DNA of 64,000 nucleotides from Bifidobacterium sp. ESL0790 (lineage in GTDB: Bacteria; Actinomycetota; Actinomycetes; Actinomycetales; Bifidobacteriaceae): assembly GCF_029395435.1 (NCBI RefSeq), contig NZ_CP113915.1, positions 1,054,001-1,118,000 of the forward strand. The letters run 5' to 3'. The notes beneath the pieces are model-generated. The model did not search any database. It had not been told where the DNA came from and saw only the letters and a program-made list of their open reading frames with translations. A program made the position numbers and the translations under genes. Shown piece by piece: positions 1-9,272 of the stretch; position 1 is the stretch's first letter; every line of letters starts with the position of its first letter.

Positions 1-5
1 ACAGA

Positions 6-632
6 ATGACCAACATTCAGCGTTCTCGCCGTCAGGTGCGCCTTTCGCGCGCCCTCGGCATCGCACTGACCCCCAAGGCTCAGCGCATCTTCGAGAAGCG
101 CCCGTACGCTCCCGGCGAGCACGGCCGCACGCGTCGCCGCACCGAATCCGATTACGCGGTTCGTCTGCGCGAGAAGCAGCGTCTGCGCGCCCAGTACGGC
201 ATCTCCGAGAAGCAGCTTCGCGCAGCTTATGAGAAGGGCACCCACACCAAGGGCCAGACCGGCGACGCCATGCTCACCGATCTCGAGACCCGTCTGGACA
301 ACCTCGTGCTCCGTGCCGGCTTCGCCCGCACGACCGCCCAGGCTCGTCAGTTCGTGGTGCACCGCCACATCATGGTCGATGGCAACGTGGTGGACCGTCC
401 GTCCTACCGTGTCAAGCCCGGCCAGACCATCCAGGTCAAGCCGAAGAGCCAGACCATGGTTCCCTTCCAGATCGCCGCTGAGGGCGTGCACCGCGATGTG
501 CTGCCCGCCGTCCCCGGCTACATGGACGTCAACCTGCCGTCGCTCAAGGCGACCCTGACCCGCAAGCCGGAGACTTCCGAGATTCCGGTCGAGGTCAACA
601 TTCAGTACGTGGTCGAGTACTACGCCCACTAA
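6..632 (+). CDS. rpsD: 30S ribosomal protein S4
   Basis: Primary 16S rRNA-binding protein that nucleates assembly of the small subunit body. The 208-residue length matches bacterial S4. The N-terminal part (about residues 1-95) is the S4-specific domain. The S4 RNA-binding fold follows, with LETRLDNLVLRAGFA near residue 95 and the motif FVVHRHIMVDGNVVDRPS. The N-terminal domain has no cysteines, so this is the zinc-free form. The start ATG lies 5 bases inside the window, so the ribosome binding site is not visible. In actinobacteria rpsD commonly sits alone upstream of the alaS region, as here. A strong hairpin follows at 670-702. Confidence 0.98.
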   Translation: MTNIQRSRRQVRLSRALGIALTPKAQRIFEKRPYAPGEHGRTRRRTESDYAVRLREKQRLRAQYGISEKQLRAAYEKGTHTKGQTGDAMLTDLETRLDNLVLRAGFARTTAQARQFVVHRHIMVDGNVVDRPSYRVKPGQTIQVKPKSQTMVPFQIAAEGVHRDVLPAVPGYMDVNLPSLKATLTRKPETSEIPVEVNIQYVVEYYAH

Positions 633-669
633 AGACTGAATCCCATTCCGTTAAGGACATACATACAGC

Positions 670-702
670 CGGTGCCCCACGAGTTCTGCTCGCGGGGCAC
701 CG
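670..702 (+). terminator. Hairpin downstream of rpsD
   Basis: CGGTGCCCC (670-678) pairs with GGGGCACCG (694-702), and an inner CGAG/CTCG stem continues inward after one mismatch. It starts 38 bases after the rpsD stop. There is no clear T-tract after it, so it may end transcription weakly or stabilise the mRNA 3' end. Confidence 0.55.
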
Positions 703-812
703 TGCTATGTGAGGGGTGTTCGGCAGTGAGGCTGGCCCCTCGCTCAGCGTTTATCCGCCATCAAGAATTTCACCTATACGTTCTATACATAGTCGGACGA
801 ATAGTTATGCGA

Positions 813-1211
813 CTACTTGCCGATGATGGCGTTGACGAGGCTCGAGACGACGGCCATGATGATGGTGCCGAGCGCCGCGGTGAAGAAGCCAGAGACCACC
901 ACGCCCACGCCGAACAGCGAGATGGCCAGCCACGACGCCAGCTCCATGCACAGCCAGTTGACGACCAGCAGCATGATGACCGCCACGACGCCCAGCGACA
1001 TGATCGACCACGGCAGCGCCAAGACCTGCGTGACGAAGTTCATGATGGGCTTGACGAACGCGTTGACCAGCGCCAGGAACAGCGCGAAGACGGCGATGCC
1101 AAGGATTGGCGGGTGGCCGATGGGCTGCATGCCGGGCAGGAGGAGGACCATCACCGCCGCGGCGATGGTCAGGACAAGCCAGCGAGTCAGAAATCCGTTC
1201 ATTGACGCCAT
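813..1211 (-). CDS. Phage holin family / DUF360-like small membrane protein
   Basis: Integral membrane protein of about 132 residues with four predicted transmembrane helices (starting LTRWLVLTIAAAVMVLL, then FALFLALVNAFVKPI, SLGVVAVIMLLVVNWL, and GVGVVVSGFFTAALGTII). The pattern, including the N-x-F-V-K-P-I segment after helix 2, fits the 'mycobacterial 4-TMS phage holin' family, which is chromosomal and not necessarily phage-related. The ATG at 1211 is chosen because upstream in-frame codons are hydrophilic and run into the promoter of the divergent phosphatase gene at 1279. Physiological role is unknown; nothing around it is phage-like. Confidence 0.8.
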   Translation of the reverse strand: MASMNGFLTRWLVLTIAAAVMVLLLPGMQPIGHPPILGIAVFALFLALVNAFVKPIMNFVTQVLALPWSIMSLGVVAVIMLLVVNWLCMELASWLAISLFGVGVVVSGFFTAALGTIIMAVVSSLVNAIIGK

Positions 1212-1278
1212 TATGCCAGAGCGGGGCGTCCGCGCCGGCCGATACGCCGTCGGTGAGATTTGGTGCGATAATGGGGCC

Positions 1279-1953
1279 ATGATCCTTCATCTTCACTTGG
1301 TCCGCCATGGGCAGACCTATTTCAATCGTTACAACCGCCTGCAGGGCTGGTCGAACTCGCCGTTGACCGAAGCCGGCCTCGCCGACGCCGACAAGGCGGG
1401 GGAGAAGCTCAAGGGCTTCGATTTCACGGCCGCCTACTGCTCCGACACCACCCGCGCCGAGCAGACCGCCGCGCGCATCCTCGACATCAACGAGCAGGCC
1501 GGGCACAGCCGCCCAAAGCTCGTCGCCGACATGCACTTCCGCGAACAGTTCTACGGCTATTTCGAGGGCCAGGACATGGCGATGGCCTGGTGGGCCGCGG
1601 GCGCCCCGCATGGAGCCAAGACCTACAACGCCATCGTCGAGCAATACGGCCTCAAGGGCACGCGCGACTTCCTCAAGGAGGCCGACCCCTTCCACGACGC
1701 CGAAAGCGACGACGAGTACTGGAGTCGTGTCGAGGCCGGTTTCGCGCTGATCGCCTCGAACCCGGATCTCAAGGACGGCGACGACGTGCTGCAGATCTCG
1801 CACGGCAACACCTTGCTGAGCCTCATGCACCGCTTCGCGGGCCCCGGCTACGACCTCTCCGAGCGCCCGGCCAACGGCAGCGTGACCAGCCTCGATTTCG
1901 ACACGACCAAGCCGATCGGCGAGGCCGTCACCGTCGTCTCCTACAACCAATAG
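1279..1953 (+). CDS. Histidine phosphatase family protein (phosphoglycerate mutase-like)
   Basis: Member of the branch-1 histidine phosphatase superfamily, 224 residues. The LVRHGQT motif at residues 7-13 carries the phosphohistidine, and a second catalytic histidine lies in QISHGNTLL near residue 175. The fold is shared by cofactor-dependent phosphoglycerate mutase and by broad phosphatases (CobC, GpmB/PhoE types). The long insertion around residues 85-140 and the lack of the full dPGM signature argue for a phosphatase of unknown substrate rather than a glycolytic mutase. The ATG at 1279 is used because RHG must lie within about ten residues of the N-terminus. It diverges from the holin-like gene, with 67 bases of shared promoter space. 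Confidence 0.88.
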   Translation: MILHLHLVRHGQTYFNRYNRLQGWSNSPLTEAGLADADKAGEKLKGFDFTAAYCSDTTRAEQTAARILDINEQAGHSRPKLVADMHFREQFYGYFEGQDMAMAWWAAGAPHGAKTYNAIVEQYGLKGTRDFLKEADPFHDAESDDEYWSRVEAGFALIASNPDLKDGDDVLQISHGNTLLSLMHRFAGPGYDLSERPANGSVTSLDFDTTKPIGEAVTVVSYNQ

Positions 1954-2041
1954 CGAGTCGCCCCAGCGTCGCGGGCGTTGGCTAATCTTGAGCGAGTATT
2001 GTCGATACAAGTCGGAGATGCCCACAAGGAAAGAGGCTTAC

Positions 2042-2509
2042 ATGAGTATCGGAGACATCGCAGGACTCATCGCCGCGATCGCGTTCGCGGTGCTGGCCGG
2101 GTTCCTCATCTATCCTCTCATCCGTCTTGGCAAGTTGTTCGACCAGCTGGCCAGGACCGTCAAGGATTCCGGCGACCATGCGATTCCCGCGCTCGACGAG
2201 GGTGTGACGACCGTCCGTCAGGTCAACAAGTCGCTTGAGGACGTCAACCGCATCTCCTCGGCGGCCTCCACCACGGCGACGAACGTCGGGGCCCTGGCCG
2301 ACCTCTATGGCTCGTTCCTCGGCAAGCCCGTCATCAAGCTGGCCTCCTCGGCCTACGCGTTCAAGGCCACCATGCAGAGCTTCCTCGCCAAGCAGGGCGG
2401 CAACGCTCGCAAGGCGAACGGCAAAGGCGGCGCGGCCAACGCCACGAAGTCCGCCTCAAGCGTGCCGAACACGGCCAAGACTGGCGCAACGAAGACGGGC
2501 AGGGAGTGA
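2042..2509 (+). CDS. DUF948 domain-containing membrane protein
   Basis: 155-residue protein with one N-terminal transmembrane helix (IGDIAGLIAAIAFAVLAGF, residues 3-21), followed by a helical region with the DUF948 pattern (LIRLGKLFDQLARTVKDSG) and a Lys/Ala/Ser-rich low-complexity tail after about residue 118. GGAAAGAGG sits just upstream of the ATG at 2042. The next gene starts 3 bases after this stop, so the two are probably co-transcribed. The DUF948 - small membrane protein - alaS order is widely conserved in actinobacteria, but the function is not established. Confidence 0.88.
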   Translation: MSIGDIAGLIAAIAFAVLAGFLIYPLIRLGKLFDQLARTVKDSGDHAIPALDEGVTTVRQVNKSLEDVNRISSAASTTATNVGALADLYGSFLGKPVIKLASSAYAFKATMQSFLAKQGGNARKANGKGGAANATKSASSVPNTAKTGATKTGRE

Positions 2510-2512
2510 TCG

Positions 2513-2752
2513 ATGGTCAAGAGGATCTTTTGGATGTCGCTCGGCTTCGCGGCCGGCGTGGTGGCCGTCTCCAAGGCCGAGGCCTACGTGCGCGCCAACA
2601 CCCCCGATGTGGCCAGGCAGTTCGTGCTCGGGCCCGACGAGGATCATGTGGCCGTGCGCACCTTGCGCGGGCTGCTCGGCGAGTTCAACGAGACGCGCCG
2701 CAGCCGGGAGACCGAGCTCAACAGCAAATACGCCCACCACGTGGGCAAATAG
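2513..2752 (+). CDS. Small membrane-associated protein upstream of alaS (DUF6167-like)
   Basis: 79 residues with one N-terminal hydrophobic helix (IFWMSLGFAAGVVAVSKA, residues 5-22), then a charged helical region that includes LLGEFNETRRSRETEL. It begins 3 bases after the DUF948 gene and lies upstream of alaS. Actinobacteria carry a small one-helix protein at the same place, often annotated DUF6167. I assign it to that group from position and topology, not from a diagnostic motif. The role is unknown; coupling to the DUF948 protein is likely from the spacing. Confidence 0.75.
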   Translation: MVKRIFWMSLGFAAGVVAVSKAEAYVRANTPDVARQFVLGPDEDHVAVRTLRGLLGEFNETRRSRETELNSKYAHHVGK

Positions 2753-2934
2753 CGTCGGTCGTCCATCGGTTGAGTTCGACAAGGTGTATTGATATCCATT
2801 CAATGGTTTCAATACCGTGTCGAGCGTTCGATGAACGTACAGACCGCGACAATAAATAACGGAATAGACAGCAAACTTTTTGAAGAAACTCGCAGCACAG
2901 GGCTGCGACCAAGGCCAAGGAGCAATTCAAACCA

Positions 2935-5628
2935 ATGCGCACCTCTGAAATCGCAAAGCGTTTCCAACAGTATTTCGAGAGCCAAGGTCATCTGGTCCTG
3001 CCCTCCGCGTCGCTGATCTCGCCGAATCCGACGACACTCTTCACCATCGCGGGCATGGTGCCGTTCATCCCTTACCTGCTGGGCGAGCAGACCCCACCGA
3101 GCAGGCGCGTGACCTCCAACCAGAAGTGCGTGCGCACCCTCGACATCGACGAGGTCGGCAAGACCACCCGCCATGGCACCTTCTTCCAGATGCTCGGCAA
3201 CTTCTCCTTCGGCGACTACTTCAAGGCCGAGGCCATCCACTACGCGTGGGACCTTTTGACCAAGCCGCAGGACCAGGGCGGCCTGGGCTTCGACCCGGAG
3301 ACCCTGTGGGTCACCACCTACACCGATGACGACGAGGCGCGCAGCCTGTGGAAGAACGAGGGTTTCGACCCTGAGCACATGGAGATCCTCGGCATGGAGG
3401 ACAACTTCTGGACCACTGGCGGCCCCGGCCCCGGCGGCCCCTGCTCCGAGATCTACGTCGACCGCGGCCCCAAGTACGGCAAGGAAGGCGGCCCCAGCGC
3501 CGACGAGAACCGTTACATCGAGATCTGGGACCTCGTCTTCGAGAACTACGAGGTCGACAACGTCAAGTCCAAGACCGACCTGCACATCGTCGGCGAGCTT
3601 GAGAACAAGAACATCGACACCGGCGCGGGCCTCGAGCGCCTGGCCTACCTGATGCAGGGCAAGCAGAACATCTACGAGACCGACGAGGTCTACCCTGTCA
3701 TCGAGGCCGCCGAGAAGCTTTCCGGCCACAAGTATGGCGACAACGAGGGCGACGACGTGCGCTTCCGCGTGGTGGCCGACCATGTGCGCAGCGCCCTGAT
3801 GATCATGAGCGACGGCGTGCGCCCCAGCAACGTCGGCCGTGGCTATGTGCTGCGCCGCCTGCTGCGCCGCACTGTGCGTTCCATGCGCATGCTCGGGGTC
3901 AACGATTCCGTGCTTCCGACGCTCTTCCCAGTCTCCAAGGACGCGATGGCGCCCAGCTACCCGGAGCTGAACGAGACCTTCCACGACGTCTCCGAGGCCG
4001 CCTACGGCGAGGAGGACGCCTTCCGCCGCACGCTCGAGAACGGCACCACCATCCTCGACACCGCCGTGAAGAAGGCCAAGGAGTTCTCCAAGGACAACGG
4101 CGGCAAGGCCGTCGTCTCCGGTAAGGACGCGTTCGCGTTGCACGACACCTACGGCTTCCCGATCGAGCTGACCCGCGAGATGGCCGGCGAGCAGGGCGTC
4201 AAGGTGGACGACGAGGGCTTCGAGGAGCTCATGGCCGAGCAGAAGTCGCGCGCCCGCGCCGATGCGTTGAAGAAGCGCCACAACGTCGATGTGAGAGTCT
4301 ACGACGACTTCAAGAAGACGCTCGCCGAGCCCGTCGAGTTCGTCGGATACAAGGACTATTCCAGCCGCTCCAAGGTGCTGGGCATCTTCCAGGAGGGCAA
4401 GGGCAGCGTCACCTCCGTCGAGGGGCCGGCCAATATCGAGATCGTGCTCGACCGCACGCCGTTCTACGCGGAGCAGGGCGGCCAGCTGGCCGACGAGGGC
4501 GAGATCATCTCCGACGACGGCGCCGTGCTCGAGGTCGACGATGTGCAGAAGCCCATCAAGAACCTCACGGTGCACAGCTGCCGCCTGACCGAGGGCACGC
4601 TCAAGGTCGGCGACGACGTCAACGCCAGCATCGACGTGGAGCGCCGCCACGCGCTCGGCCGCTCGCACACCGCCACCCACATGCTGCACAAGGCGCTGCG
4701 CGAGGTGCTCGGCGACCAGGCCACCCAGCGTGGCTCGCTTGTGGCCCCCGACTACCTGCACTTCGATTTCCAGTGGCCCACCGCCCCCACCAAGGAGGAG
4801 ATGGACAAGGTCGAGGAGCGCGTCGTCGAGCGCGCCTGCGACGACCTGCCCGTCACCATGGAGGAGATGGACTACAACGACGCCCTGAAGCTCGGCGCCA
4901 TGCATCTCTTCGGCGAGAAGTATGGCGACCGCGTGCGCGTGGTGACCATCGGCGAGGACGCGTGGAGCCGCGAGCTCTGCGGCGGCACCCATCTGAACGC
5001 CACCGGCAAGATCGGCGAGTTCGTCATCACCTCCGAGTCGTCCATCGGCTCGGGCGTGCGCCGCATAGAGGCGTTCATGGGCAAGAAGGCCTACGAGTTC
5101 AACCACAGGCAGCACGCCGAGGTCTCCCGTCTGGCTGACAAGCTCAAGGTGCGCCCGGAAGAGCTCGATGAGCGCATCGACACGCTCGAGGAGAAGGTCC
5201 GCGAGGCCGACCGCCGTCTGGCGGCCGTCTATGAGTCCCAGCTCGCCGCGGCCGTTCCCGCCTTGGTCAGCGAGGCGCAGGCCAGTGACGACGCGGTGGC
5301 CCTCGCGGTCTCCAACATTGGTCATTTCGGCTCGTTCGACGCGCTGCGCAAGACCGCCATGGACGTTCGTGCCAAGCTTGGTGACGACAAGTCGGCCGTC
5401 GTGGCGCTCTCCGGCGTCAACGAGGACGGCAAGCCGATGGTCGCCGTGGCCACCAACGAGGCGGCCCGCAAGGCCGGCGTCAAGGCCGGCGATTTGGTGC
5501 GCGTGGCCTCCAAGGTGCTCGGTGGCGGTGGCGGCGGCAAGCCGGACTTCGCCCAGGGCGGCGGCAGCGACGCGACCAAGATCGACGAGGCCCTTGCCGC
5601 TTTGCGCAAGGCAGCGTTGCAGGGCTGA
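2935..5628 (+). CDS. alaS: Alanine--tRNA ligase
   Basis: Class II aminoacyl-tRNA synthetase that charges tRNA-Ala; 897 residues, full length. The catalytic core is N-terminal ([18 protein letters not shown] near residue 22, [10 protein letters not shown] near residue 164). The editing domain carries the HTATH zinc/editing motif at about residues 579-583 and the matching CGGTH near residue 682. The C-terminal Gly-rich DHHA1 domain ([15 protein letters not shown]) ends the protein. The ATG at 2935 follows AAGGCCAAGGAGC. The 182 bases upstream show no T-box-like structure. The ruvX start is 6 bases downstream of the stop, so the genes form an operon. Confidence 0.98.
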   Translation: MRTSEIAKRFQQYFESQGHLVLPSASLISPNPTTLFTIAGMVPFIPYLLGEQTPPSRRVTSNQKCVRTLDIDEVGKTTRHGTFFQMLGNFSFGDYFKAEAIHYAWDLLTKPQDQGGLGFDPETLWVTTYTDDDEARSLWKNEGFDPEHMEILGMEDNFWTTGGPGPGGPCSEIYVDRGPKYGKEGGPSADENRYIEIWDLVFENYEVDNVKSKTDLHIVGELENKNIDTGAGLERLAYLMQGKQNIYETDEVYPVIEAAEKLSGHKYGDNEGDDVRFRVVADHVRSALMIMSDGVRPSNVGRGYVLRRLLRRTVRSMRMLGVNDSVLPTLFPVSKDAMAPSYPELNETFHDVSEAAYGEEDAFRRTLENGTTILDTAVKKAKEFSKDNGGKAVVSGKDAFALHDTYGFPIELTREMAGEQGVKVDDEGFEELMAEQKSRARADALKKRHNVDVRVYDDFKKTLAEPVEFVGYKDYSSRSKVLGIFQEGKGSVTSVEGPANIEIVLDRTPFYAEQGGQLADEGEIISDDGAVLEVDDVQKPIKNLTVHSCRLTEGTLKVGDDVNASIDVERRHALGRSHTATHMLHKALREVLGDQATQRGSLVAPDYLHFDFQWPTAPTKEEMDKVEERVVERACDDLPVTMEEMDYNDALKLGAMHLFGEKYGDRVRVVTIGEDAWSRELCGGTHLNATGKIGEFVITSESSIGSGVRRIEAFMGKKAYEFNHRQHAEVSRLADKLKVRPEELDERIDTLEEKVREADRRLAAVYESQLAAAVPALVSEAQASDDAVALAVSNIGHFGSFDALRKTAMDVRAKLGDDKSAVVALSGVNEDGKPMVAVATNEAARKAGVKAGDLVRVASKVLGGGGGGKPDFAQGGGSDATKIDEALAALRKAALQG

Positions 5629-5634
5629 AAACAT

Positions 5635-6102
5635 ATGACATGGCTGGGTGTTGATTTGGGGGATGCCAGGGTCGGTCTCGCGATGAGCGACCCCGAGCTC
5701 TCCTTGGCGCACCCCGAAGGCAATATCGAGGCTATGGGCGACTCGTTCAGGGCGCTCGACCCCGTGGTGGACTTCATCGCCGACCACGACATCGAGCGCG
5801 TGGTGGTCGGCCTGCCGTTGCTGCTCAGCGGCGAGGCGGGCAAAAGCGCCAAGAAGGCCCGGCGCTGGGCGGCCAATCTGGAGAAGAGGCTCGCCAACGC
5901 CCACGACGACCCGGAATACGGGCTCGACCAGATTCCCGAGGTGGTCCTTGTCGACGAGCGCCTCACCACCGTCAGCGCGCACCACCAGCTGAGCCAGGCC
6001 AAGGTGGGCAGCCGCAGCCACCGGCCCGTCGTCGACCAGCAGTCGGCCGTGCTGATCCTGCAATCCGCGTTGGACCGCGATCAACGACAGAGAGAAGAGT
6101 GA
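5635..6102 (+). CDS. ruvX: Putative pre-16S rRNA nuclease / Holliday junction resolvase RuvX (YqgF)
   Basis: 155-residue RNase H-fold nuclease. Motif 1, GVDLGDARVGLAMSD, holds the first catalytic Asp near residue 6; DERLTT near residue 107 and the C-terminal VDQQSAVLILQ complete the usual acidic set. The family takes part in 16S rRNA 5' end maturation, and Holliday junction cleavage is reported for some members. It sits between alaS and mltG, the standard actinobacterial and firmicute context. Its TGA overlaps the ATG of mltG (TGATG), suggesting translational coupling. Confidence 0.95.
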   Translation: MTWLGVDLGDARVGLAMSDPELSLAHPEGNIEAMGDSFRALDPVVDFIADHDIERVVVGLPLLLSGEAGKSAKKARRWAANLEKRLANAHDDPEYGLDQIPEVVLVDERLTTVSAHHQLSQAKVGSRSHRPVVDQQSAVLILQSALDRDQRQREE

Positions 6103-7277
6103 TGGCAAAGGACTTCAACGAGCTGTTTGACACCAACGCCGAATGGGTCGACCCCGAAGGCGAGAAGGTTCCCGAGGAGCCTGAGACGCCTCCCCAGTCG
6201 CGCCGTGAAATGCGCCAGCGTCGCGAACAGCGCAACCACAAGCGCACCGTCATCGCGGCGATCGTCGTCATCGCGTTGGTGGTCGTGGGAGTCTGCGGGT
6301 TCTTCGGCGTGCGCACCATCCGCCACATCCGGGCGGCCAACAACGCGCAGACCCAGATGCCGGATTATCAGGGCCCTGGTTATGGTGAGGTGCAGTTCAC
6401 CATCAAAACCGGTGAGAGCACGCAGGCCATCGCCAAGGATCTCGTCAAGGCTGGCGTGGTCAAGTCCGCGACGACGTTCAGCAGCACCGTGGCCGCCAAC
6501 GACAGCACGCTTTACCCTGGCACCTTCACGCTGAAGAAGCACATGACCTCGGCCAAGGTCGTCTCCATCCTCTCCGACCAGAGCAAGGCCACAGGATTCC
6601 TGGAGGTCAAGGCCGGTGAGCGCAGCTCCGACGTGATCGCCGCCGCGGCCCAGCTTTCGGGCATCGACAAGGCCCAGTTCGACGCCATCGTCGACGGCGG
6701 TGGGGCTGGCATCCTGCCCGCCGAGGCCGGAGGCAAGTTCGAAGGCTGGTTCGAGCCCGGCTCCTATCAGGTCAAGGGCAAGGGCTCGGCGCAGGACATC
6801 CTCAAACAGATGGTCGACAAACGCATCGCCAAGCTCGACGCGTTGAAGGTCCCGATCGGAGCGGAGCGCGAACGGATTCTCAACATAGCTTCCATCGCCG
6901 AATCTGAGGTCAACCAGCCGCAGTACTACGGCAAGGTCGTGCGCGTCATCCTCAACAGACTCGACCAGGGCATGGTTCTGGGCATGGATTCCACCGTGGC
7001 CTACGGCGCCGATGTGAAGCCCAGCGACCTGACCGAGGCGATGCTGCAGGATGCTTCCGATCCTTATAACACACGCGTCAACCAAGGCCTGCCGCCAACG
7101 CCCATCAGTTCTCCGGGCACTGAGGCGATCAAGGCCGCGATGTCGCCGACGCCGGGGGACTGGCTCTACTTCGTGACCACGAACCTGCAGACCGGCGAGA
7201 CTAAATTCACCAACAACCAGGGCGATTTCGAGCAGCTGCGCCAGGAATACAAGAACAACAACAAGGACGCCAACTGA
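6102..7277 (+). CDS. mltG: Endolytic transglycosylase MltG
   Basis: Membrane-anchored lytic transglycosylase that cuts nascent peptidoglycan strands and sets their length. About 391 residues: an Arg-rich cytoplasmic N-terminus, one transmembrane helix (VIAAIVVIALVVVGVCGFFGV, about residues 48-68), a LysM-like region, then the YceG/MltG catalytic domain. The catalytic Glu is in IASIAESEV (about residue 265), and the conserved NTRVNQGLPPTPISSPG follows near residue 325. The ATG at 6102 overlaps the ruvX stop; a GTG one codon earlier is a poorer choice. A perfect palindrome follows at 7321-7365. Confidence 0.96.
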   Translation: MAKDFNELFDTNAEWVDPEGEKVPEEPETPPQSRREMRQRREQRNHKRTVIAAIVVIALVVVGVCGFFGVRTIRHIRAANNAQTQMPDYQGPGYGEVQFTIKTGESTQAIAKDLVKAGVVKSATTFSSTVAANDSTLYPGTFTLKKHMTSAKVVSILSDQSKATGFLEVKAGERSSDVIAAAAQLSGIDKAQFDAIVDGGGAGILPAEAGGKFEGWFEPGSYQVKGKGSAQDILKQMVDKRIAKLDALKVPIGAERERILNIASIAESEVNQPQYYGKVVRVILNRLDQGMVLGMDSTVAYGADVKPSDLTEAMLQDASDPYNTRVNQGLPPTPISSPGTEAIKAAMSPTPGDWLYFVTTNLQTGETKFTNNQGDFEQLRQEYKNNNKDAN

Positions 7278-7320
7278 GCGGTTTGCCCCGTTGGATTTCA
7301 GGTTGTCGCCAGTGTCTTGA

Positions 7321-7365
7321 ATGACTGCCGCTATTTGATGATTGCCGTCAAATAGCGGCAGTCAT
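7321..7365. terminator. Perfect 18-bp palindrome between convergent mltG and the prepilin peptidase gene
   Basis: Bases 7321-7338 and 7348-7365 are exact reverse complements (18 bp) around a 9-base loop. The right arm contains the last six codons and the stop of the - strand prepilin peptidase gene. Placement between convergent genes suggests a bidirectional terminator, but neither side has a T-tract. Confidence 0.6.
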
Positions 7366-7908
7366 CATAGTGATGACAATGGCGATGATCGCGGACAATA
7401 CAATGACCGGTACGAATGGTGCCTTGTTTTGTGTGAACTTTGACGTTGTTGCCGCGGCTTTCGATGTGTATTTGGTCGCGTCATTAAGCGATTCCGACGA
7501 TTTCGTCGACAGTCGCCGGTGTGCACGCCAAGTGATGTATATCGACCACAAGCCGATCCAGATGAGACCAAGTACACCCATGGCCAGCCACCAAAGGACA
7601 AACGCGCCGAATCCGAACATGCCGATGCTTTGACCGACCATCCATGTGCACGTCACGTCACCCATGCCAAGCGAGCCGCGCGCGAGTCTGGCTAACAGCA
7701 GTTGCAGCAAGCCGGCGGCCACGCCATAAAGCACAGGCGCGAAGACCAGCCACGGGTCGCGCGAGATGAAGGCGTCCACAGCCAGCAAGACCAACTGCGC
7801 CGCCAGCGCGGCGAATACCCACGCTCTGGGCACGCGGCGGCGCCGCACGTCCGAGACGCACAACGCCAGTCCACAGACCAGACCGGGAACGATGTCAATG
7901 TAGGCCAT
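7348..7908 (-). CDS. Prepilin peptidase, A24 family (TadV/CpaA-like)
   Basis: Polytopic membrane aspartic protease of 186 residues that would cleave and possibly N-methylate type IV prepilins. Both catalytic aspartates of family A24 are visible: D20 in SDVRRRRVP and D84 in the GMGD (GxGD) motif at residues 81-84. It is short and has no N-terminal methyltransferase-type zinc domain, as in TadV/CpaA enzymes. The ATG at 7908 is chosen because the first hydrophobic helix begins right after it. No pilin, ATPase or other Tad gene is nearby, so it would act in trans. In B. breve the tadV gene is, as far as I recall, also unlinked to the tad locus. Confidence 0.82.
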   Translation of the reverse strand: MAYIDIVPGLVCGLALCVSDVRRRRVPRAWVFAALAAQLVLLAVDAFISRDPWLVFAPVLYGVAAGLLQLLLARLARGSLGMGDVTCTWMVGQSIGMFGFGAFVLWWLAMGVLGLIWIGLWSIYITWRAHRRLSTKSSESLNDATKYTSKAAATTSKFTQNKAPFVPVIVLSAIIAIVITMMTAAI

Positions 7909-7994
7909 ATCGGTAAGATAGTCGGTAAACCCATTTTTGGACGACTCCGTGCGAAATCTTTTGGACGGATATTGTGGACGACGAAGGAGCGAAT

Positions 7995-9185
7995 ATGTTG
8001 CGTTGGCAGACCGCCGGGGAATCACACGGCGAGGCGTTGGTGGCCATGATCGAGGGACTGCCGGCCGGCGTTGAGGTTCGCTCGCAGGACGTGGTGGATG
8101 CTTTGGCGCGGCGCCGCTTGGGCTATGGCCGTGGCGCGCGCATGAAATTCGAGCAGGACAAGGTGCGGATGCTCACCGGCGTGCGCTTCGGCAAGACGCT
8201 CGGCTCGCCCGTCGCCATCGAGATCGCCAACACCGAATGGCCCAAGTGGACCGAGGTCATGAGCGCCGAGCCGCTCGACCACGAGCTGCCCCGCACCGGC
8301 CGCAACGCGCCGCTCACCCGCCCGCGCCCGGGCCATGCCGACCTTACCGGCATGCGCAAATATGGCTTCGACGACGCCAGGGGAGTGCTCGAGCGTTCCA
8401 GCGCCCGCGAGACCGCCTCGCGCGTGGCCTTGGGCGAAGTCGCCGCGAAATTCCTTGAGCAGACGCTCAGCATCCGCACCGTGGCGCATGTGGTCGCCCT
8501 TGGCGGCGTCGAGGCCAACAACCCCGATGCTCCCGTGCCCACGCCTTCTGATGTCGAGGCGCTGGACGCCTCCCCGGTGCGTACGCTCGACAAGGACGCC
8601 GAGAAGAGGATGATGACGCGCATCGACGAGGCCAAGGCCGATGCCGACACGCTCGGCGGCGTGGTCGAGGTCATCGCCTACGGCGTGCCCGCTGGCATCG
8701 GCACGTATGTGGAGTCCGACCGCAGGCTCGACGGCGCCTTGGCCGGCGCGGTGATGAGCATCCAGGCCATCAAGGGCGTGGAGATCGGTGACGGGTTCCT
8801 CGAGGCCGACCGCCCTGGCTCGCAGGCCCACGACGAGATGACCACCGACGACAACGGCCATATCGTGCGGCTTTCCAACCGTGCGGGCGGCATCGAAGGC
8901 GGCATGTCCAACGGCCAGCCGATTCGCGTGCGCGCCGCCATGAAGCCGATTCCCTCCATTCCCAAGGCCCTGCGCACCGTCGATGTGGCCACCGGTGACG
9001 ACGCCAAGGCCATCAACCAGCGCTCCGACAGCACCGCCGTGCCGGCCGCCTCTGTGGTCGTCGAGGCCATGGTGCGCCTGACCCTCGCGCGTTTCGTCAT
9101 CGAGAAGTTCGGCGGCGACAGTGTCGAAGAGGTCCGTCGCAACGCCCAAGGCTATCTGGATTCCTGGCCGGAGCATATGCGCTGA
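7995..9185 (+). CDS. aroC: Chorismate synthase
   Basis: Converts 5-enolpyruvylshikimate-3-phosphate to chorismate with reduced FMN, the last step of the shikimate pathway. 396 residues. Signatures present: [18 protein letters not shown] at the N-terminus, RPGHADLTG near residue 112, and [12 protein letters not shown] near residue 133. The ATG at 7995 follows GAAGGAGC. It is divergent from the prepilin peptidase gene and is followed 87 bases later by aroKB, so these probably form one aromatic biosynthesis transcription unit. No aroE or aroA is in the window. Confidence 0.97.
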   Translation: MLRWQTAGESHGEALVAMIEGLPAGVEVRSQDVVDALARRRLGYGRGARMKFEQDKVRMLTGVRFGKTLGSPVAIEIANTEWPKWTEVMSAEPLDHELPRTGRNAPLTRPRPGHADLTGMRKYGFDDARGVLERSSARETASRVALGEVAAKFLEQTLSIRTVAHVVALGGVEANNPDAPVPTPSDVEALDASPVRTLDKDAEKRMMTRIDEAKADADTLGGVVEVIAYGVPAGIGTYVESDRRLDGALAGAVMSIQAIKGVEIGDGFLEADRPGSQAHDEMTTDDNGHIVRLSNRAGGIEGGMSNGQPIRVRAAMKPIPSIPKALRTVDVATGDDAKAINQRSDSTAVPAASVVVEAMVRLTLARFVIEKFGGDSVEEVRRNAQGYLDSWPEHMR

Positions 9186-9272
9186 ATCCGCGTGGCCACA
9201 GGAAATTGGACTTAAGCTAGCAAATGTCATAAGCGATTCGTTGGGAATCACGGGAAGCAGGGTGCGCGAAGC

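Noticed and set aside
813..1211. Prophage, from the holin-like protein
   Set aside because: The family is a chromosomal actinobacterial membrane protein; no endolysin, structural or integrase genes are nearby and base composition is normal.
2753..2934. T-box or other riboswitch before alaS
   Set aside because: No T-box core sequence, specifier loop or terminator/antiterminator pair could be seen; the leader is short and unstructured. The ilvE leader was checked with the same result.
2809..6108. Very long open frame on the - strand across alaS and ruvX
   Set aside because: It is the complement of well-conserved genes. High GC at third positions keeps antisense frames open; the translation is Leu/Val/Gly/His-rich without any family motif. 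Other long antisense frames (for example over aroC/aroKB, pyrG, lepA, gltB, gltD) were dropped for the same reason.
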